Assembly (NCBI RefSeq): GCF_030161235.1
Contig: NZ_BSPW01000067.1
Span: 62,001-126,000 of the forward strand
Source of the DNA: Vibrio zhanjiangensis
GTDB lineage: Bacteria; Pseudomonadota; Gammaproteobacteria; Enterobacterales; Vibrionaceae
Length of the DNA stretch: 64,000 bases
Reading direction: 5' to 3'
Every line of letters starts with the position of its first letter. Within the stretch, counting starts at the first letter, position 1. Shown here piece by piece: positions 13,869 to 23,104 of this stretch. Position numbers and translations under genes: made by a program. Under the pieces are notes generated by a model. That model made no database searches. It was not told the DNA's origin and saw only the letters and a list, made by a program, of their open reading frames with translations.

Positions 13869-14327
13869 TCAACCCAATTCTAGAGTCATAAAGTTGCTGT
13901 TGGGATCAGGTTGATAATGAGCAAAAGGAGAGCAGTACTTAAAGCCGAACTTTTTATACAATTCCCTCGCAGGCTTAAAAAATGACATCGACCCTGTTTC
14001 AAGGCTAAGTTGTTGGTATCCATCACTTTTGAGTTGTTCAATGATGTGCAATAGCAATGCCGATGCGACGCCCTGATTGCGAGCTTCGGCGACTGTGCGC
14101 ATTGATTTTAATTCTGCATGTGAATTAGAAATGGGTTTGATTGCTGCACAGCCCAGTAACTTATTGTCTCTCCAACTCGTCCAGAGTATTGTGCCGGGTT
14201 CTTGTAGAGCTTCTTGGCTTAGCGCATGTACGCTCTCTGGCGGTGATGTTGCAGTCATATCGTCCATATGTTCTTTTAGTAACTTTATTACAGCAGGATG
14301 GTTTAACGTATCTACTTTAATTTGCAT
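13869..14327 (-). CDS. GNAT family N-acetyltransferase
   Basis: A 152-residue protein from ATG 14327, where family members begin (MQIKVDTLNHPAVIKLLKEH); an ATG further upstream at 14363 gives an atypical extension. Motifs: SPPESVHAL near the N-terminus, TSWRDNKLLGCAAIKPI, then the acetyl-CoA loop MRTVAEARNQGVASALLLHI (R/Q-x-x-G-x-A variant) and LETGSMSFFKPARELYKKFG. It resembles the YedL/PhnO-like group of small acetyltransferases that act on small amines or amino acids. The substrate cannot be inferred from context. It is monocistronic and convergent with the Sel1 gene. Confidence 0.88.
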   Translation of the reverse strand: MQIKVDTLNHPAVIKLLKEHMDDMTATSPPESVHALSQEALQEPGTILWTSWRDNKLLGCAAIKPISNSHAELKSMRTVAEARNQGVASALLLHIIEQLKSDGYQQLSLETGSMSFFKPARELYKKFGFKYCSPFAHYQPDPNSNFMTLELG

Positions 14328-14677
14328 TCCTTGCCCTTGTAGATGATTCAAAATGTATCTCATTCTGCATCATAGATTTTTTGAATACAAACACTCATAC
14401 GGCCGCATATGTGAGGTAGCTCTAACTACGGATTGCAGTATGATGATTTGTATAACAAAGCGCAGCATCTCATAAATGATAATTCAGTTTTTTCATCTTT
14501 CAGTGCCGTTTGATTTAAATCTCATAAATCAACGTCATCATTTGGCTTCTTAAGATCGGCGGTGCTGTTTTTTGCTGTGGGTAGATAAGACGCACAAACT
14601 CACAGCAAGCGGATTAAATCTATGGGAGGATTATGATATTGGTACCGAAACTAATTTAGGTTAGAGAGCGAATAAGC
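14328..14677. other. Intergenic region, no gene seen
   Basis: 350 bases between two minus-strand genes. It holds the GNAT promoter region and an 8-bp inverted repeat, TTGCTGTG (14572-14579) / CACAGCAA (14601-14608). At its right edge AATAAGCT (14671-14678) pairs with AGCTTATT (14691-14698) across the stop codon of the downstream PilZ gene; this could terminate that gene. No open frame with a convincing start was found. Confidence 0.5.
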
Positions 14678-15412
14678 TCACCTCAGTATAAGCTTATTGC
14701 CACTAAATTTGAGCTTGGAAAGCAGTAGTTTAGATCCCTCCACGCCTTCTTCATCGAACTCTATACCGTAACTAGCATAGTGGATTGAACTTTGCGAGTT
14801 ACGAATTTTCCCACTCATTGACTGAAATTGGTGTTTTCTAGCCAGAGCTTCATGAATGCACACAATAATTTCTTCACCTACTTGGAAAGCTTTGCTCAGA
14901 GGTGGAGTGACAAACCGACATCCGTGCATTGACAGGTCTCGCATTTGGCATTCCATTTTAACCCCCTGATACTTCACACTTGCGGGAAGATCTAAGTTGT
15001 ACCTTGGTTCTCTACGCAGTTGATTGATTTGCATCGTATTTGGAATGTTAAATGCGACAATTGGGATGGGGCTGTGTAATACGTACTCGAGTTGTGTCTT
15101 GAATGAAACTAAAGCGCCTTCTCCTCTCGGAGAGATAGCTCGAATGGTCGCCCAAAAGCCAGATTGGAAGAAAAAACCGGTGTCTTCGAGCGATAAATTG
15201 GGCAGTTCCGCTAGAATTAAGTTATGAGAATGTGCACCGATGAATAAGGTTTTACAGCTAAAGGCTCGGCCTACAGGCGTGTTAATGGTGACGGTTAGCT
15301 CTCCTCCATGCACTAGCATACTGAGAGCATCTGTACTGTTGATCGATGTAAATCCTTTCTCGTTAGAAGGGTTAGAAAGGCGATCCGAACGGCCGTCTGC
15401 CTTTGTATCCAT
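14678..15412 (-). CDS. PilZ domain protein, paralogue
   Basis: A 244-residue protein with the same layout as the one at 10660: a short disordered start, a YcgR-like N-terminal beta domain (ELTVTINTPVGRAFSCKTLF) and a C-terminal PilZ domain with an intact c-di-GMP signature: RREPRY (RxxxR arm) and RDLSMHGC (D/NxSxxG). The arginine arm is better conserved here than in its paralogue, so this one is the safer bet as a true c-di-GMP binder. It is cytoplasmic and monocistronic. The promoter lies in the 243-base gap shared with the divergent MFS gene. Confidence 0.85.
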   Translation of the reverse strand: MDTKADGRSDRLSNPSNEKGFTSINSTDALSMLVHGGELTVTINTPVGRAFSCKTLFIGAHSHNLILAELPNLSLEDTGFFFQSGFWATIRAISPRGEGALVSFKTQLEYVLHSPIPIVAFNIPNTMQINQLRREPRYNLDLPASVKYQGVKMECQMRDLSMHGCRFVTPPLSKAFQVGEEIIVCIHEALARKHQFQSMSGKIRNSQSSIHYASYGIEFDEEGVEGSKLLLSKLKFSGNKLILR

Positions 15413-15655
15413 TCAACCTCCAAATTAATCACATTCTTATTGATGATATTATAAGTATAAATGTGCTGAGTCAAAGTTTAACGTGGTCATTTATTAAACA
15501 AATCTGTGATGTGATTTAACCTACAATAGAAGATCTCTGTGTTTCCATTAGCTTATGCAACAAAGTGGTATGCACTTTAAACTTTTATGTTAATAAGTTT
15601 GTCTATTGTTTTGGACAGATTTATAGTGGTCATGTTGGAATATAAGGACTTAGTC

Positions 15656-16834
15656 ATGACGTACTCTACCAGCTGGAAAACACCACAAAGCTTTTTAACT
15701 ATGATTTCTATTGTTGTTCCTATTGCTTTTTCAAGCTGGATGGCATTGCTTAACAATTTTGTTATTGAGCGCGCGAATTTTGATGGCTCGGATATTGGAC
15801 TTTTGCAAAGTGTACGTGAAATTCCCGGTTTCTTAGCTTTTACGGCCGTGTTTGTTTTACTGTTTATCCGTGAGCAAAGGTTTATGCTGCTTGCACTTGG
15901 CGCGCTTACTCTGGGGACGGCCATCACAGGTTTTTTCCCGTCTTTATACGGACTTTTACTCACTACACTACTGATGTCAACGGGCTTTCATTATTTTGAA
16001 ACATTGAAGCAGTCCTTGTCTTTACAATGGTTATCAAAGGATGAAACGCCGGAAATGCTGGGTAAATTTATTTCTGTAGGAGCATTGGCATCATTGCTGA
16101 CTTACGGGGCGCTTTGGATTTGCTTACAAGTATTTAAATTGGATTACCAGTGGGTTTATCTGGTTTTTGGCGGCATCGGTTTTTTGCTGGTCGTATGGAT
16201 AGCGGTTTCATTTCCTCAATTCCAAACTGAAGTTCAGCAAAACAAGACTTTGGTGCTGAGAAAAAGGTATTGGTTGTATTATGCCTTGACCTTTATGAGT
16301 GGGGCTCGCCGACAGATCTTCGTCGTATTTGCCGGCTTTTTAATGGTTGAGAAGTTTGGTTATTCTGCTGCTGAGATAACATTGTTGTTTTTGGTGAACT
16401 ATGTGTTTAATTTTCTATTTGCTAAAAAAATCGGCAAATATATTGGTAAAGTTGGTGAGCGAAAGGCACTGCTGTTTGAGTACATCGGCCTAATTGGAGT
16501 CTTTGTTGGCTACGCGTTGGTTCAAAATGCGCATTGGGCTGCTGCTTTGTATGTTGTCGACCATCTGTTTTTTGCGTTAGCTCTGGCGATAAAAACCTAC
16601 TTGCAGAAAATTGCTGATCCAGCAGATTTGGCGTCAACCGCTGGCGTATCTTTTACCATCAATCATATAGCTGCTGTATTTATTCCTGTCGCTTTTGGTT
16701 TTATTTGGCTTGTCTCTCCAGCGGCCGTTTTTTACGTAGGGGCGCTCATGGCAGCTGTATCACTGATTCTATCTTTGAATATTCCAGCCAAACCAGAAGA
16801 GGGTAATGAAGTGCGTATTCTTCGCTGGAGTTGA
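15656..16834 (+). CDS. MFS transporter
   Basis: A 392-residue protein. The ATG at 15656 is chosen because AAGGA lies 7 bases upstream; the longer frame to 15587 would add an unlikely polar tail. About 12 hydrophobic segments are visible, e.g. FLTMISIVVPIAFSSWMALL, FLAFTAVFVLLFI, LLALGALTLGTAITGFF and AAVFIPVAFGFIWLV. The A-like loop after helix 2 (SDIGLLQSVREIPGFLAF) and the YFETLKQSLSLQWL segment fit a proton-driven MFS carrier in the inner membrane. The substrate is unknown; no pathway gene is adjacent. Confidence 0.87.
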   Translation: MTYSTSWKTPQSFLTMISIVVPIAFSSWMALLNNFVIERANFDGSDIGLLQSVREIPGFLAFTAVFVLLFIREQRFMLLALGALTLGTAITGFFPSLYGLLLTTLLMSTGFHYFETLKQSLSLQWLSKDETPEMLGKFISVGALASLLTYGALWICLQVFKLDYQWVYLVFGGIGFLLVVWIAVSFPQFQTEVQQNKTLVLRKRYWLYYALTFMSGARRQIFVVFAGFLMVEKFGYSAAEITLLFLVNYVFNFLFAKKIGKYIGKVGERKALLFEYIGLIGVFVGYALVQNAHWAAALYVVDHLFFALALAIKTYLQKIADPADLASTAGVSFTINHIAAVFIPVAFGFIWLVSPAAVFYVGALMAAVSLILSLNIPAKPEEGNEVRILRWS

Positions 16835-16936
16835 AGTAAAGCGCTAACCCGTTAGCCTCTTTAGCTCTTAAGTGCTTTATTCTATAATCCTGCACGCGTT
16901 CTTGTTGGGGAAGTCCCTTTTCACTTTGGATACATT

Positions 16937-17665
16937 ATGATTTCAAAAAATCAGCTTAAACTCTTGCGTGCGTTAGGCCAGAAAAAACAGCGAAAGGCTC
17001 AGGGACTCTTTTTAGTCCAAGGAGAAAAAAACGTACTTGAGTTAGCAAACAGTGACTTAAAAACTAAGCAGATTTTTGCAACGGCTGATTTTCTCTCCTC
17101 TCATCAAGATAGGCTGCATCATTTTGAGTGTGTGCAAGCAACGGAAGATGAGCTGACTAAAGCGAGTACTTTAGTCAGTAATAATGCGGCGATAGCAGTC
17201 GTTGAAATACCAGATACTACAGCGCCGAAAGCTGAGGGAATCATTATTGGCTTGGATGGTGTTTCCGATCCCGGTAATCTAGGAACAATCATCCGAGTCG
17301 CGGATTGGTATGGCATACAACATATCGTTGCGAGCAATGATTGCGCCGATCCGTACAACCCGAAAACTATTAGCGCAACCATGGGTAGCTTTGGCCGAGT
17401 CAAAGTGACGCAACTGGATTTACCCGCATATCTGGAACAATCTGATATTCCGATTTATGGCGCATTTTTGGAAGGTAATAGCGTGCATAACGCGAGGTTT
17501 TCTGAACAGGGAATTTTGCTGATGGGGAGTGAATCTCATGGTATTGGTCATGAAGCTGCCCAGTTTGTGACAGATAAAATTACCATCCCGTCGTTTGGGG
17601 GGGCTGAGTCACTCAATGTGGCGATGGCCACAGGGATTATATTGGATAATATGCGTCGCAGGTAA
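16937..17665 (+). CDS. SpoU/TrmH-type RNA 2'-O-methyltransferase
   Basis: A 242-residue protein. The N-terminal substrate-binding region has 'KNQLKLLRALGQKKQRKAQG' with LFLVQGEKNVLEL, typical of TrmH-like rRNA/tRNA methyltransferases. The SPOUT knot domain shows GLDGVSDPGNLGTIIRVADW (motif 1), 'TISATMGSFGRV' , LLMGSESHGI (motif 2) and 'ITIPSFGGAESLNVAMATGI' (motif 3). It uses S-adenosylmethionine to methylate a ribose 2'-OH in RNA; which RNA is not evident. It is followed 41 bases later by the deacylase gene on the same strand. Confidence 0.92.
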   Translation: MISKNQLKLLRALGQKKQRKAQGLFLVQGEKNVLELANSDLKTKQIFATADFLSSHQDRLHHFECVQATEDELTKASTLVSNNAAIAVVEIPDTTAPKAEGIIIGLDGVSDPGNLGTIIRVADWYGIQHIVASNDCADPYNPKTISATMGSFGRVKVTQLDLPAYLEQSDIPIYGAFLEGNSVHNARFSEQGILLMGSESHGIGHEAAQFVTDKITIPSFGGAESLNVAMATGIILDNMRRR

Positions 17666-17706
17666 GCATAATTAGTGTCTGTAGGATATGTGAGGTAACG
17701 AGCTGA

Positions 17707-18705
17707 ATGAGTAAAACATTGAACGAATGCATTGTACCTATGTATCCGACGATACAGGCTTTAGATGTGAATATGCTAGAGCCGGGCGAACATAAGTTTT
17801 GGTTTGCAGTAGCAACCGATGCTATTGGTCATCCTCAAACACTACCTGTAAGAGTGTTTAAGGGTCGTAAGCCAGGTAAACGGATTGTTATTACTGCAGG
17901 CATCCATGGTGATGAACAGAATGGAATATTGGCTGCGCAGAAGTTAGCAAGGGTACTTGAAAATAAGGCTATTTCAGGTTGTATCACCATAATACCAACG
18001 GTAAATCTTTCTGGCATTGCCCGTCATAGTCGGGACTTTCACTCTGCAGCTCCTGACAGCTCATCGGCAAACCTCAATCGTATTTTTCCCGGTAACCCTG
18101 TTGGTGATGATGCAAGTCGTTACGCGCATAGCCTATGGGAAAACCTGTTAAAGCCAAATGCTGATCTTGCTATTGATCTGCACTCACAGACCAGTGGTTC
18201 AGCGTATCCTTTATACGTATTTGCAGACTATCGTCTAGATGATGCCATTCAAATGGCAAGATTAATTTGTCCTGATGTTATTTTGAATGATCCTGGCGAT
18301 CCAGGTATTTTGGAAACCGTTTACAACCAAGCGGGTATCCCATCCATCACGATTGAGGTAGGAATTGGTCGATACACTGATACCGAGATGATTGAACGTG
18401 CTGTATTGGGCATCCTAAATATTTGCAAGTACTATAAAATGATTGATGGCCATGTGGTGAGCAGTGAAAGACTATGTGTGGAGGGCAATCAAATAACCAG
18501 TATTCGTGCTGAACAAGGTGGGTTTGTGATATGTCATGTTGCGCTACTTGATGAAGTGGAGCCGGGTCAAGTTTTGGCTACCCAATACAATAGTTTTGGT
18601 GATGAAATATACCTATACCGAGCTCCAATCAAAGGCACAGTGATCAGCCATAATGTCGAATCCGTAAGAGCGCCCGGTTCTTTGGTTGTACGTTTGATTG
18701 ACTAA
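17707..18705 (+). CDS. Succinylglutamate desuccinylase / aspartoacylase family zinc deacylase
   Basis: A 332-residue protein. Zinc-carboxypeptidase-fold motifs: GIHGDEQNG (His and Glu ligands), LNRIFPGNP, AIDLHSQTSG (third ligand His) and a catalytic Glu in ITIEVGIG. The C-terminal ~90 residues form the beta domain usual for the AstE/ASPA group. Family members hydrolyse N-acyl amino acids, but the exact substrate cannot be read from sequence. No arginine-succinyltransferase genes are nearby, so it is not obviously AstE. It is possibly co-transcribed with the methyltransferase upstream and ends 13 bases from the convergent LysR gene. Confidence 0.88.
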   Translation: MSKTLNECIVPMYPTIQALDVNMLEPGEHKFWFAVATDAIGHPQTLPVRVFKGRKPGKRIVITAGIHGDEQNGILAAQKLARVLENKAISGCITIIPTVNLSGIARHSRDFHSAAPDSSSANLNRIFPGNPVGDDASRYAHSLWENLLKPNADLAIDLHSQTSGSAYPLYVFADYRLDDAIQMARLICPDVILNDPGDPGILETVYNQAGIPSITIEVGIGRYTDTEMIERAVLGILNICKYYKMIDGHVVSSERLCVEGNQITSIRAEQGGFVICHVALLDEVEPGQVLATQYNSFGDEIYLYRAPIKGTVISHNVESVRAPGSLVVRLID

Positions 18706-18718
18706 ATCCCCATTTCGA

Positions 18719-19624
18719 TTATGACCTTGTGTATTCTTGGCTGATTTCCTCCATAAACTGAATCATAGCTTTTAAGCGTGGTGATTGAGTCATTTTGCTA
18801 GCATAGACTGCTGAGATTGTGACTTTAGGGAAAACATTAAGGTCTGGCGCAATTTGTATTAGTTTGCCCTCACGGCACAACTGGCGACAATAGATATCGG
18901 GTAAAAGAGATACCCCATTTCCAGAAGTGACCATATCTCTTACCATCAGAACATCGTCAAGTCTATTTGCGTGTGGAAACACAACTTTTTGCTTGATTCC
19001 ATCTAGGTCGTTGATGTACAGCTCAGACTGATTGTTCTCTTGATCATGGTAGAAGTTAACATGAGGTATCAGTGTATCTGGTGTTGCCTGTTTGAGCTCT
19101 GGGTGAGCATTCAGATAGTCGGGGGCACAGAACCAGAGTAGGGTGACGACAGCTAGAGTTTTAGCGTAAAAGCCTGAAGGTGCCAGATCCCCAAGTTGAA
19201 TAACCAGATCAAATTTATCTTCAAGCAGACTCGCCTTGTTTGACATACTTCGGATAGACAGCTTTATCTCTGGATAACGTTCAGTAAAGGTTGCTAGATT
19301 AGGTGACAATATTTCTCGTGAAAAGGCTAAGGTGGTTGCTAAATTTAGAGAGCCTCTTAGGCTTTGTGAGGGCATCTGTTGTTTTATATGTAACAAGCTT
19401 TGCACCAAAGGTTGTACCTGTTGGTACAACTTCTCACCATCTGAGGTCAATTTGAGGTGACGACTGTTTCTCTCCATCAATGTCGTGTTGAACGAATCTT
19501 CTAGGCGAGATATGGCGCGACTGACACTCGATTTTTGTATGCCAAGTCTTTTTGCTGCTTTTGACATTCCCTTGGTGTCTGCAACGGTAATAAATATCGG
19601 AAGATCATTTAAGTTCCAATCCAT
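18719..19624 (-). CDS. LysR family transcriptional regulator
   Basis: A 301-residue protein. It has the N-terminal winged HTH DLPIFITVADTKGMSKAAKR followed by LGIQKSSVSRAISRLEDSF, and a C-terminal periplasmic-binding-like effector domain (LSIRSMSNKASLLEDKFDLV, MVTSGNGVSLLPDIYCRQL). It is divergent from the MFS/chorismate-lyase-like operon with a 149-base shared promoter region, the standard arrangement for a LysR protein controlling its neighbour. The inducer is unknown. Confidence 0.93.
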   Translation of the reverse strand: MDWNLNDLPIFITVADTKGMSKAAKRLGIQKSSVSRAISRLEDSFNTTLMERNSRHLKLTSDGEKLYQQVQPLVQSLLHIKQQMPSQSLRGSLNLATTLAFSREILSPNLATFTERYPEIKLSIRSMSNKASLLEDKFDLVIQLGDLAPSGFYAKTLAVVTLLWFCAPDYLNAHPELKQATPDTLIPHVNFYHDQENNQSELYINDLDGIKQKVVFPHANRLDDVLMVRDMVTSGNGVSLLPDIYCRQLCREGKLIQIAPDLNVFPKVTISAVYASKMTQSPRLKAMIQFMEEISQEYTRS

Positions 19625-19773
19625 CGTTTGCCCTTTTTCTTAAATAATATATCTAACCAATTAACATACTCTTGGCTTCAATTAAAGCAACGCTGTGTTG
19701 CTTATTTTGCTCTGTTGTACATAGGCAGAAATCCCTATTCTCTTCTGCAACTGCTGTTACTTAGGAACGACTG

Positions 19774-20940
19774 ATGAGTAATCCTTCAATATCCAATTTA
19801 TGCCGAATATGTTTGCTGCTTGGGAGCAGCTTATTGGTGATGGCCAATGCTGCCATAGCACCATCACTCACTGAACTAAATCGAGTTTTTGATGATCCAT
19901 TTGGGGTATCACTGATTATGACTTTGCCAGCCATTGCGGTGATTGTATTTGCTCCTTTTGTCCCCCAGTTAATCCATCTTTTAGGAGATAAAATGAGCTT
20001 ACTATTGGGTCTAGCTATATATGGTTTATTGGGTAGCACGGGTTTATGGGTAGACTCTTTACAAGCCTTATTGGTTGGCAGAGTTATGTTCGGCATAAGT
20101 ATTGTTATTTGTATGACGGTGATTAATCACCTGATTGCTCACTACTTCAGTGGGCAAGAACGGCTCGATTTTATTTCCCAACAAGCCATCGCGGTCAACC
20201 TTGGGGGAATTGTCTTTGTTATGTTCAGTGGATGGTTGTCGTCGATCCACTGGCGTTTGCCTTTCGCGATCTACTTAATTGCTTTGTTTACACTGGCAAT
20301 ATCAATAAAAGGCATCGTATCAACGGATAAAGCAGCCCATTCATCGACTCAATCCATTCGTTTTTCTGACATCAAGCCGGTCTTAGCTTTTTACATGCTC
20401 GGTTGGCTCGGTATGCTTTGCTACTACTTGATCTTACTTTGTTTGCCTTATTTACTGACTCAATCACAAGGTTTAACGACTACTGAGATAGGTATTGCTA
20501 TGGGAGTGATGAGCATATTGTCTGCAATTGTTGCCTACTACACTAGGTTTGGAGTTCATCTCTACGGCGAGCGAAATACCATGGTGTTGTGTTTGGTCGC
20601 CTTTGCTTTCGCCTTTCTGTGTTTGTCCCAAACTCAGGTCGATTGGCGAGCATACCCTGCTATCGTTTTTACCGGGATAGGGTTTGGGTGTCTATTGCCA
20701 GTACTTACGCACCTTGTCATTTGCATCAGTACTGCCAAACATAGAACTCAGATGCTCAGTGGTTTTGTGATGTTTTATTTCTTAGGTCAAGCGATGAGCT
20801 CGTTTGTGCTCGATTTTCGCAATATTTTGGGGGGAGAATATTTTTACCACGTCATTGCAGGATTGCTGTGTATTGCGAGTATTTTATGCCTCAAATTTGT
20901 CCCTGATCTACGAGAAACGGCTTCAAAGGTAGTAGTATGA
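19774..20940 (+). CDS. MFS transporter of the multidrug/Bcr type
   Basis: A 388-residue protein; the ATG follows TTAGGAACGACTG. About 12 membrane segments are seen. The N-terminal half has the DHA1-type layout (ALTELNRVFDDPFGVSLIMT and an ALLVGRVMFGISIVI motif). It ends with ATGA, overlapping the start of the UbiC-like gene by 4 bases, so the two are translationally coupled. It is divergent from a LysR regulator. The coupling suggests that it exports or imports a small aromatic acid or related metabolite of the next enzyme (inference). Confidence 0.88.
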   Translation: MSNPSISNLCRICLLLGSSLLVMANAAIAPSLTELNRVFDDPFGVSLIMTLPAIAVIVFAPFVPQLIHLLGDKMSLLLGLAIYGLLGSTGLWVDSLQALLVGRVMFGISIVICMTVINHLIAHYFSGQERLDFISQQAIAVNLGGIVFVMFSGWLSSIHWRLPFAIYLIALFTLAISIKGIVSTDKAAHSSTQSIRFSDIKPVLAFYMLGWLGMLCYYLILLCLPYLLTQSQGLTTTEIGIAMGVMSILSAIVAYYTRFGVHLYGERNTMVLCLVAFAFAFLCLSQTQVDWRAYPAIVFTGIGFGCLLPVLTHLVICISTAKHRTQMLSGFVMFYFLGQAMSSFVLDFRNILGGEYFYHVIAGLLCIASILCLKFVPDLRETASKVVV

Positions 20941-21416
20941 AAATGAGTATTATTAATGAGGCTTTGGTTCCTGAGGTATTGAAGTATAGGGGATCGTTGA
21001 CCCGTGTGTTGAAGTCCGCATGCAGTAATTTTAATATTCAGGCCCTCAGTCAAAGCAAGCAGAGCCCATTTTATATGCGTGAAGTATTGTTGTGTGATGG
21101 GGAAGCTCCACTGGTTTGGGCTAAGTCTTATCTATCTTCCAATGATGTAGCGACGGTTCAAGCGTTTTTACAGTTGCAAGGTAAATCTTTAGGCGAGCAA
21201 CTTTTGTTTACAGAAGGCTCGGTGAGTCGTGGGGACTATCAATTCATTTCTTATCGTCGTCTACGAAGCGGCAGCAGAATACAGAATGATTTTTGCGAGG
21301 GGATTGGGCGAGTATCTAAATTTTCTTGGCAAGAACATCCGACGACATTAATGTTACTTGAAGTATTTCGCTACGATGCACTAAATGTACTCGAAGAAAT
21401 AAAACTCAGTAAATAG
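20937..21416 (+). CDS. Chorismate-pyruvate lyase (UbiC)-like protein
   Basis: A 159-residue protein, near the 165 residues of E. coli UbiC. Blocks line up with UbiC in order: YMREVLLCDGEAPLVWAKSY (UbiC: LREILLC..G.P), LGEQLLFTEGSVSRGDYQFI (UbiC: LGRYLF......RD), and RVSKFSWQEHPTTLMLLEVF (UbiC: RRSRL....PLLLTELF), which keeps the catalytic Glu in LEVF and the Arg in MREV. UbiC makes 4-hydroxybenzoate from chorismate. Its partner here is an MFS transporter under a LysR regulator, not ubiA, so it may make a hydroxybenzoate for export or signalling rather than ubiquinone (inference). Confidence 0.68.
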   Translation: MKMSIINEALVPEVLKYRGSLTRVLKSACSNFNIQALSQSKQSPFYMREVLLCDGEAPLVWAKSYLSSNDVATVQAFLQLQGKSLGEQLLFTEGSVSRGDYQFISYRRLRSGSRIQNDFCEGIGRVSKFSWQEHPTTLMLLEVFRYDALNVLEEIKLSK

Positions 21417-21520
21417 AGGAGAAAATGCTCTTTTCGATGACTCTTTAATGCGATTTTTTCGTAGAAACTATTAAAGACAAAAAGTTAGGAGTCAGTGGTG
21501 AGCAAAAAGGGACAACTAAT

Positions 21521-23065
21521 ATGTCATTTAGTACCGTTCGCCTAATACTAGGCGATCAGCTTAATGCTCGGCACTCTTGGTTTGAGGAAGTAGACGATTC
21601 TATTTTATATATCATTGCCGAGCTTCACCCCGAGGCCACATATGTTAAGCATCATATACAAAAAATTTGTGCCTTCTTTAGTGCAATGAAAGCATTTTCT
21701 GCTGAGTTGAGAGAAATGGGTCATCAAGTTGAGTATTTTGATCTAGACCAAACTAAAGGATTTGAACGTATTGATCAGTTTGTTCGGCAAGTTGTTCAAA
21801 CTTACCATACAGCAAGATTTGAGTACCAGAGACCCGATGAGTATCGATTGGCCACTCTGTTGCGTGATCTGACTATTGCTGGGTGTGATATTGAATGTGT
21901 TGAGAGTGAGCATTTTCTTTTACCCTTTGAGGAGATTACGCGACACTTTCCAATGGGTAAGCATATTACGATGGAACACTTTTACCGTAACATGCGCAAG
22001 AGGTTTGGTATTTTGATGGAAGGGGGCAAACCAATTGGAGGAAAGTGGAATTATGATGCTAATAACCGAAATAAGCTCAAGCCAGCAGACTTAGAAAACC
22101 TGCCTTCCCCCTTACTTTTTAGTACAGATGTCTCTATCGTATTAGCATCACTTGCTAAACACAACATACCAACCATCGGCCATATCGCAGAACCTTTACT
22201 TTGGCCGATAAATCGCAGCCAAAGCCTGACTTTGTTAGCCCATTTTTGTCGAGTATGTCTGCCGAATTTCGGTCGATTTCAAGATGCGATGACCAAAGAG
22301 CATAGTGCCAAATGGTCTCTGTATCATAGCCGAATATCTTTTGCTTTAAATGTGAAAATGCTTGAGCCTCTTGAGGTAATACACAGTGCAATATCTGCCT
22401 ATGAGAGTAATTCTGCAATTGAAGTAGCTCAAGTTGAAGGGTTTGTACGGCAAATTCTTGGTTGGCGAGAATATGTGCGAGGTGTCTACTGGGCCAATAT
22501 GCCAAGGTACGGACAAAAGAATCATCTTCAGGCCAATCGCAATTTGCCTGAGTACTTTTGGTCTGGTGTAACTAATATGTCTTGTTTAAAAGAATCCATC
22601 GGTCAATCGCTCGATTTCGCCTACGCCCATCACATTCAAAGGCTAATGATAACGGGTAACTTCTGCCTTCTGACCGAAATCGATCCAGACCAAGTTGAGC
22701 AATGGTACTTGGGTATTTATATTGATGCGATAGAGTGGGTTGAAATGCCAAACACTCGTGGTATGGCGTTATTTGCGGATGGGGGAATTGTTGGGACTAA
22801 GCCTTATGCCGCAAGTGGCTCCTACATCAATCGAATGAGTGACTACTGCAAAGGGTGTCACTACGATGTGAAAGGAAAATCGGAATCTAATGCCTGTCCA
22901 TTCAATAGTTTATATTGGCGCTTTATGCACAAACATAGAGAACAATTGAACCAAAACCCCCGCATTGGAATGATTTATCGGTCGTGGGACAATATGGATG
23001 ACAATGACAAAGATAAGATTTTGACAAGGGCCCAATTCTATTTGGATAATTTAAGCGAATTATAA
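21521..23065 (+). CDS. Iron-sulfur bacterial cryptochrome/photolyase ((6-4) photolyase, PhrB type)
   Basis: A 514-residue protein. The N-terminal Rossmann-like domain begins VRLILGDQLNARHSWF. The FAD-binding helical domain includes FVRQILGWREYVRGVYW and AYAHHIQRLMITGNFCLL. Four cysteines at residues 355, 443, 446 and 459 have exactly the spacing (88, 3, 13) that I recall for the [4Fe-4S] ligands of Agrobacterium PhrB (Cys350/438/441/454). Members repair (6-4) photoproducts using FAD and blue light, with a ribolumazine antenna. The 104-base leader upstream is AT-rich. No photolyase partner genes are adjacent. Confidence 0.92.
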   Translation: MSFSTVRLILGDQLNARHSWFEEVDDSILYIIAELHPEATYVKHHIQKICAFFSAMKAFSAELREMGHQVEYFDLDQTKGFERIDQFVRQVVQTYHTARFEYQRPDEYRLATLLRDLTIAGCDIECVESEHFLLPFEEITRHFPMGKHITMEHFYRNMRKRFGILMEGGKPIGGKWNYDANNRNKLKPADLENLPSPLLFSTDVSIVLASLAKHNIPTIGHIAEPLLWPINRSQSLTLLAHFCRVCLPNFGRFQDAMTKEHSAKWSLYHSRISFALNVKMLEPLEVIHSAISAYESNSAIEVAQVEGFVRQILGWREYVRGVYWANMPRYGQKNHLQANRNLPEYFWSGVTNMSCLKESIGQSLDFAYAHHIQRLMITGNFCLLTEIDPDQVEQWYLGIYIDAIEWVEMPNTRGMALFADGGIVGTKPYAASGSYINRMSDYCKGCHYDVKGKSESNACPFNSLYWRFMHKHREQLNQNPRIGMIYRSWDNMDDNDKDKILTRAQFYLDNLSEL

Positions 23066-23104
23066 TTGGGCCCAGTTCGATTGCTGGCTATCTTAGTTTT
23101 GTTG

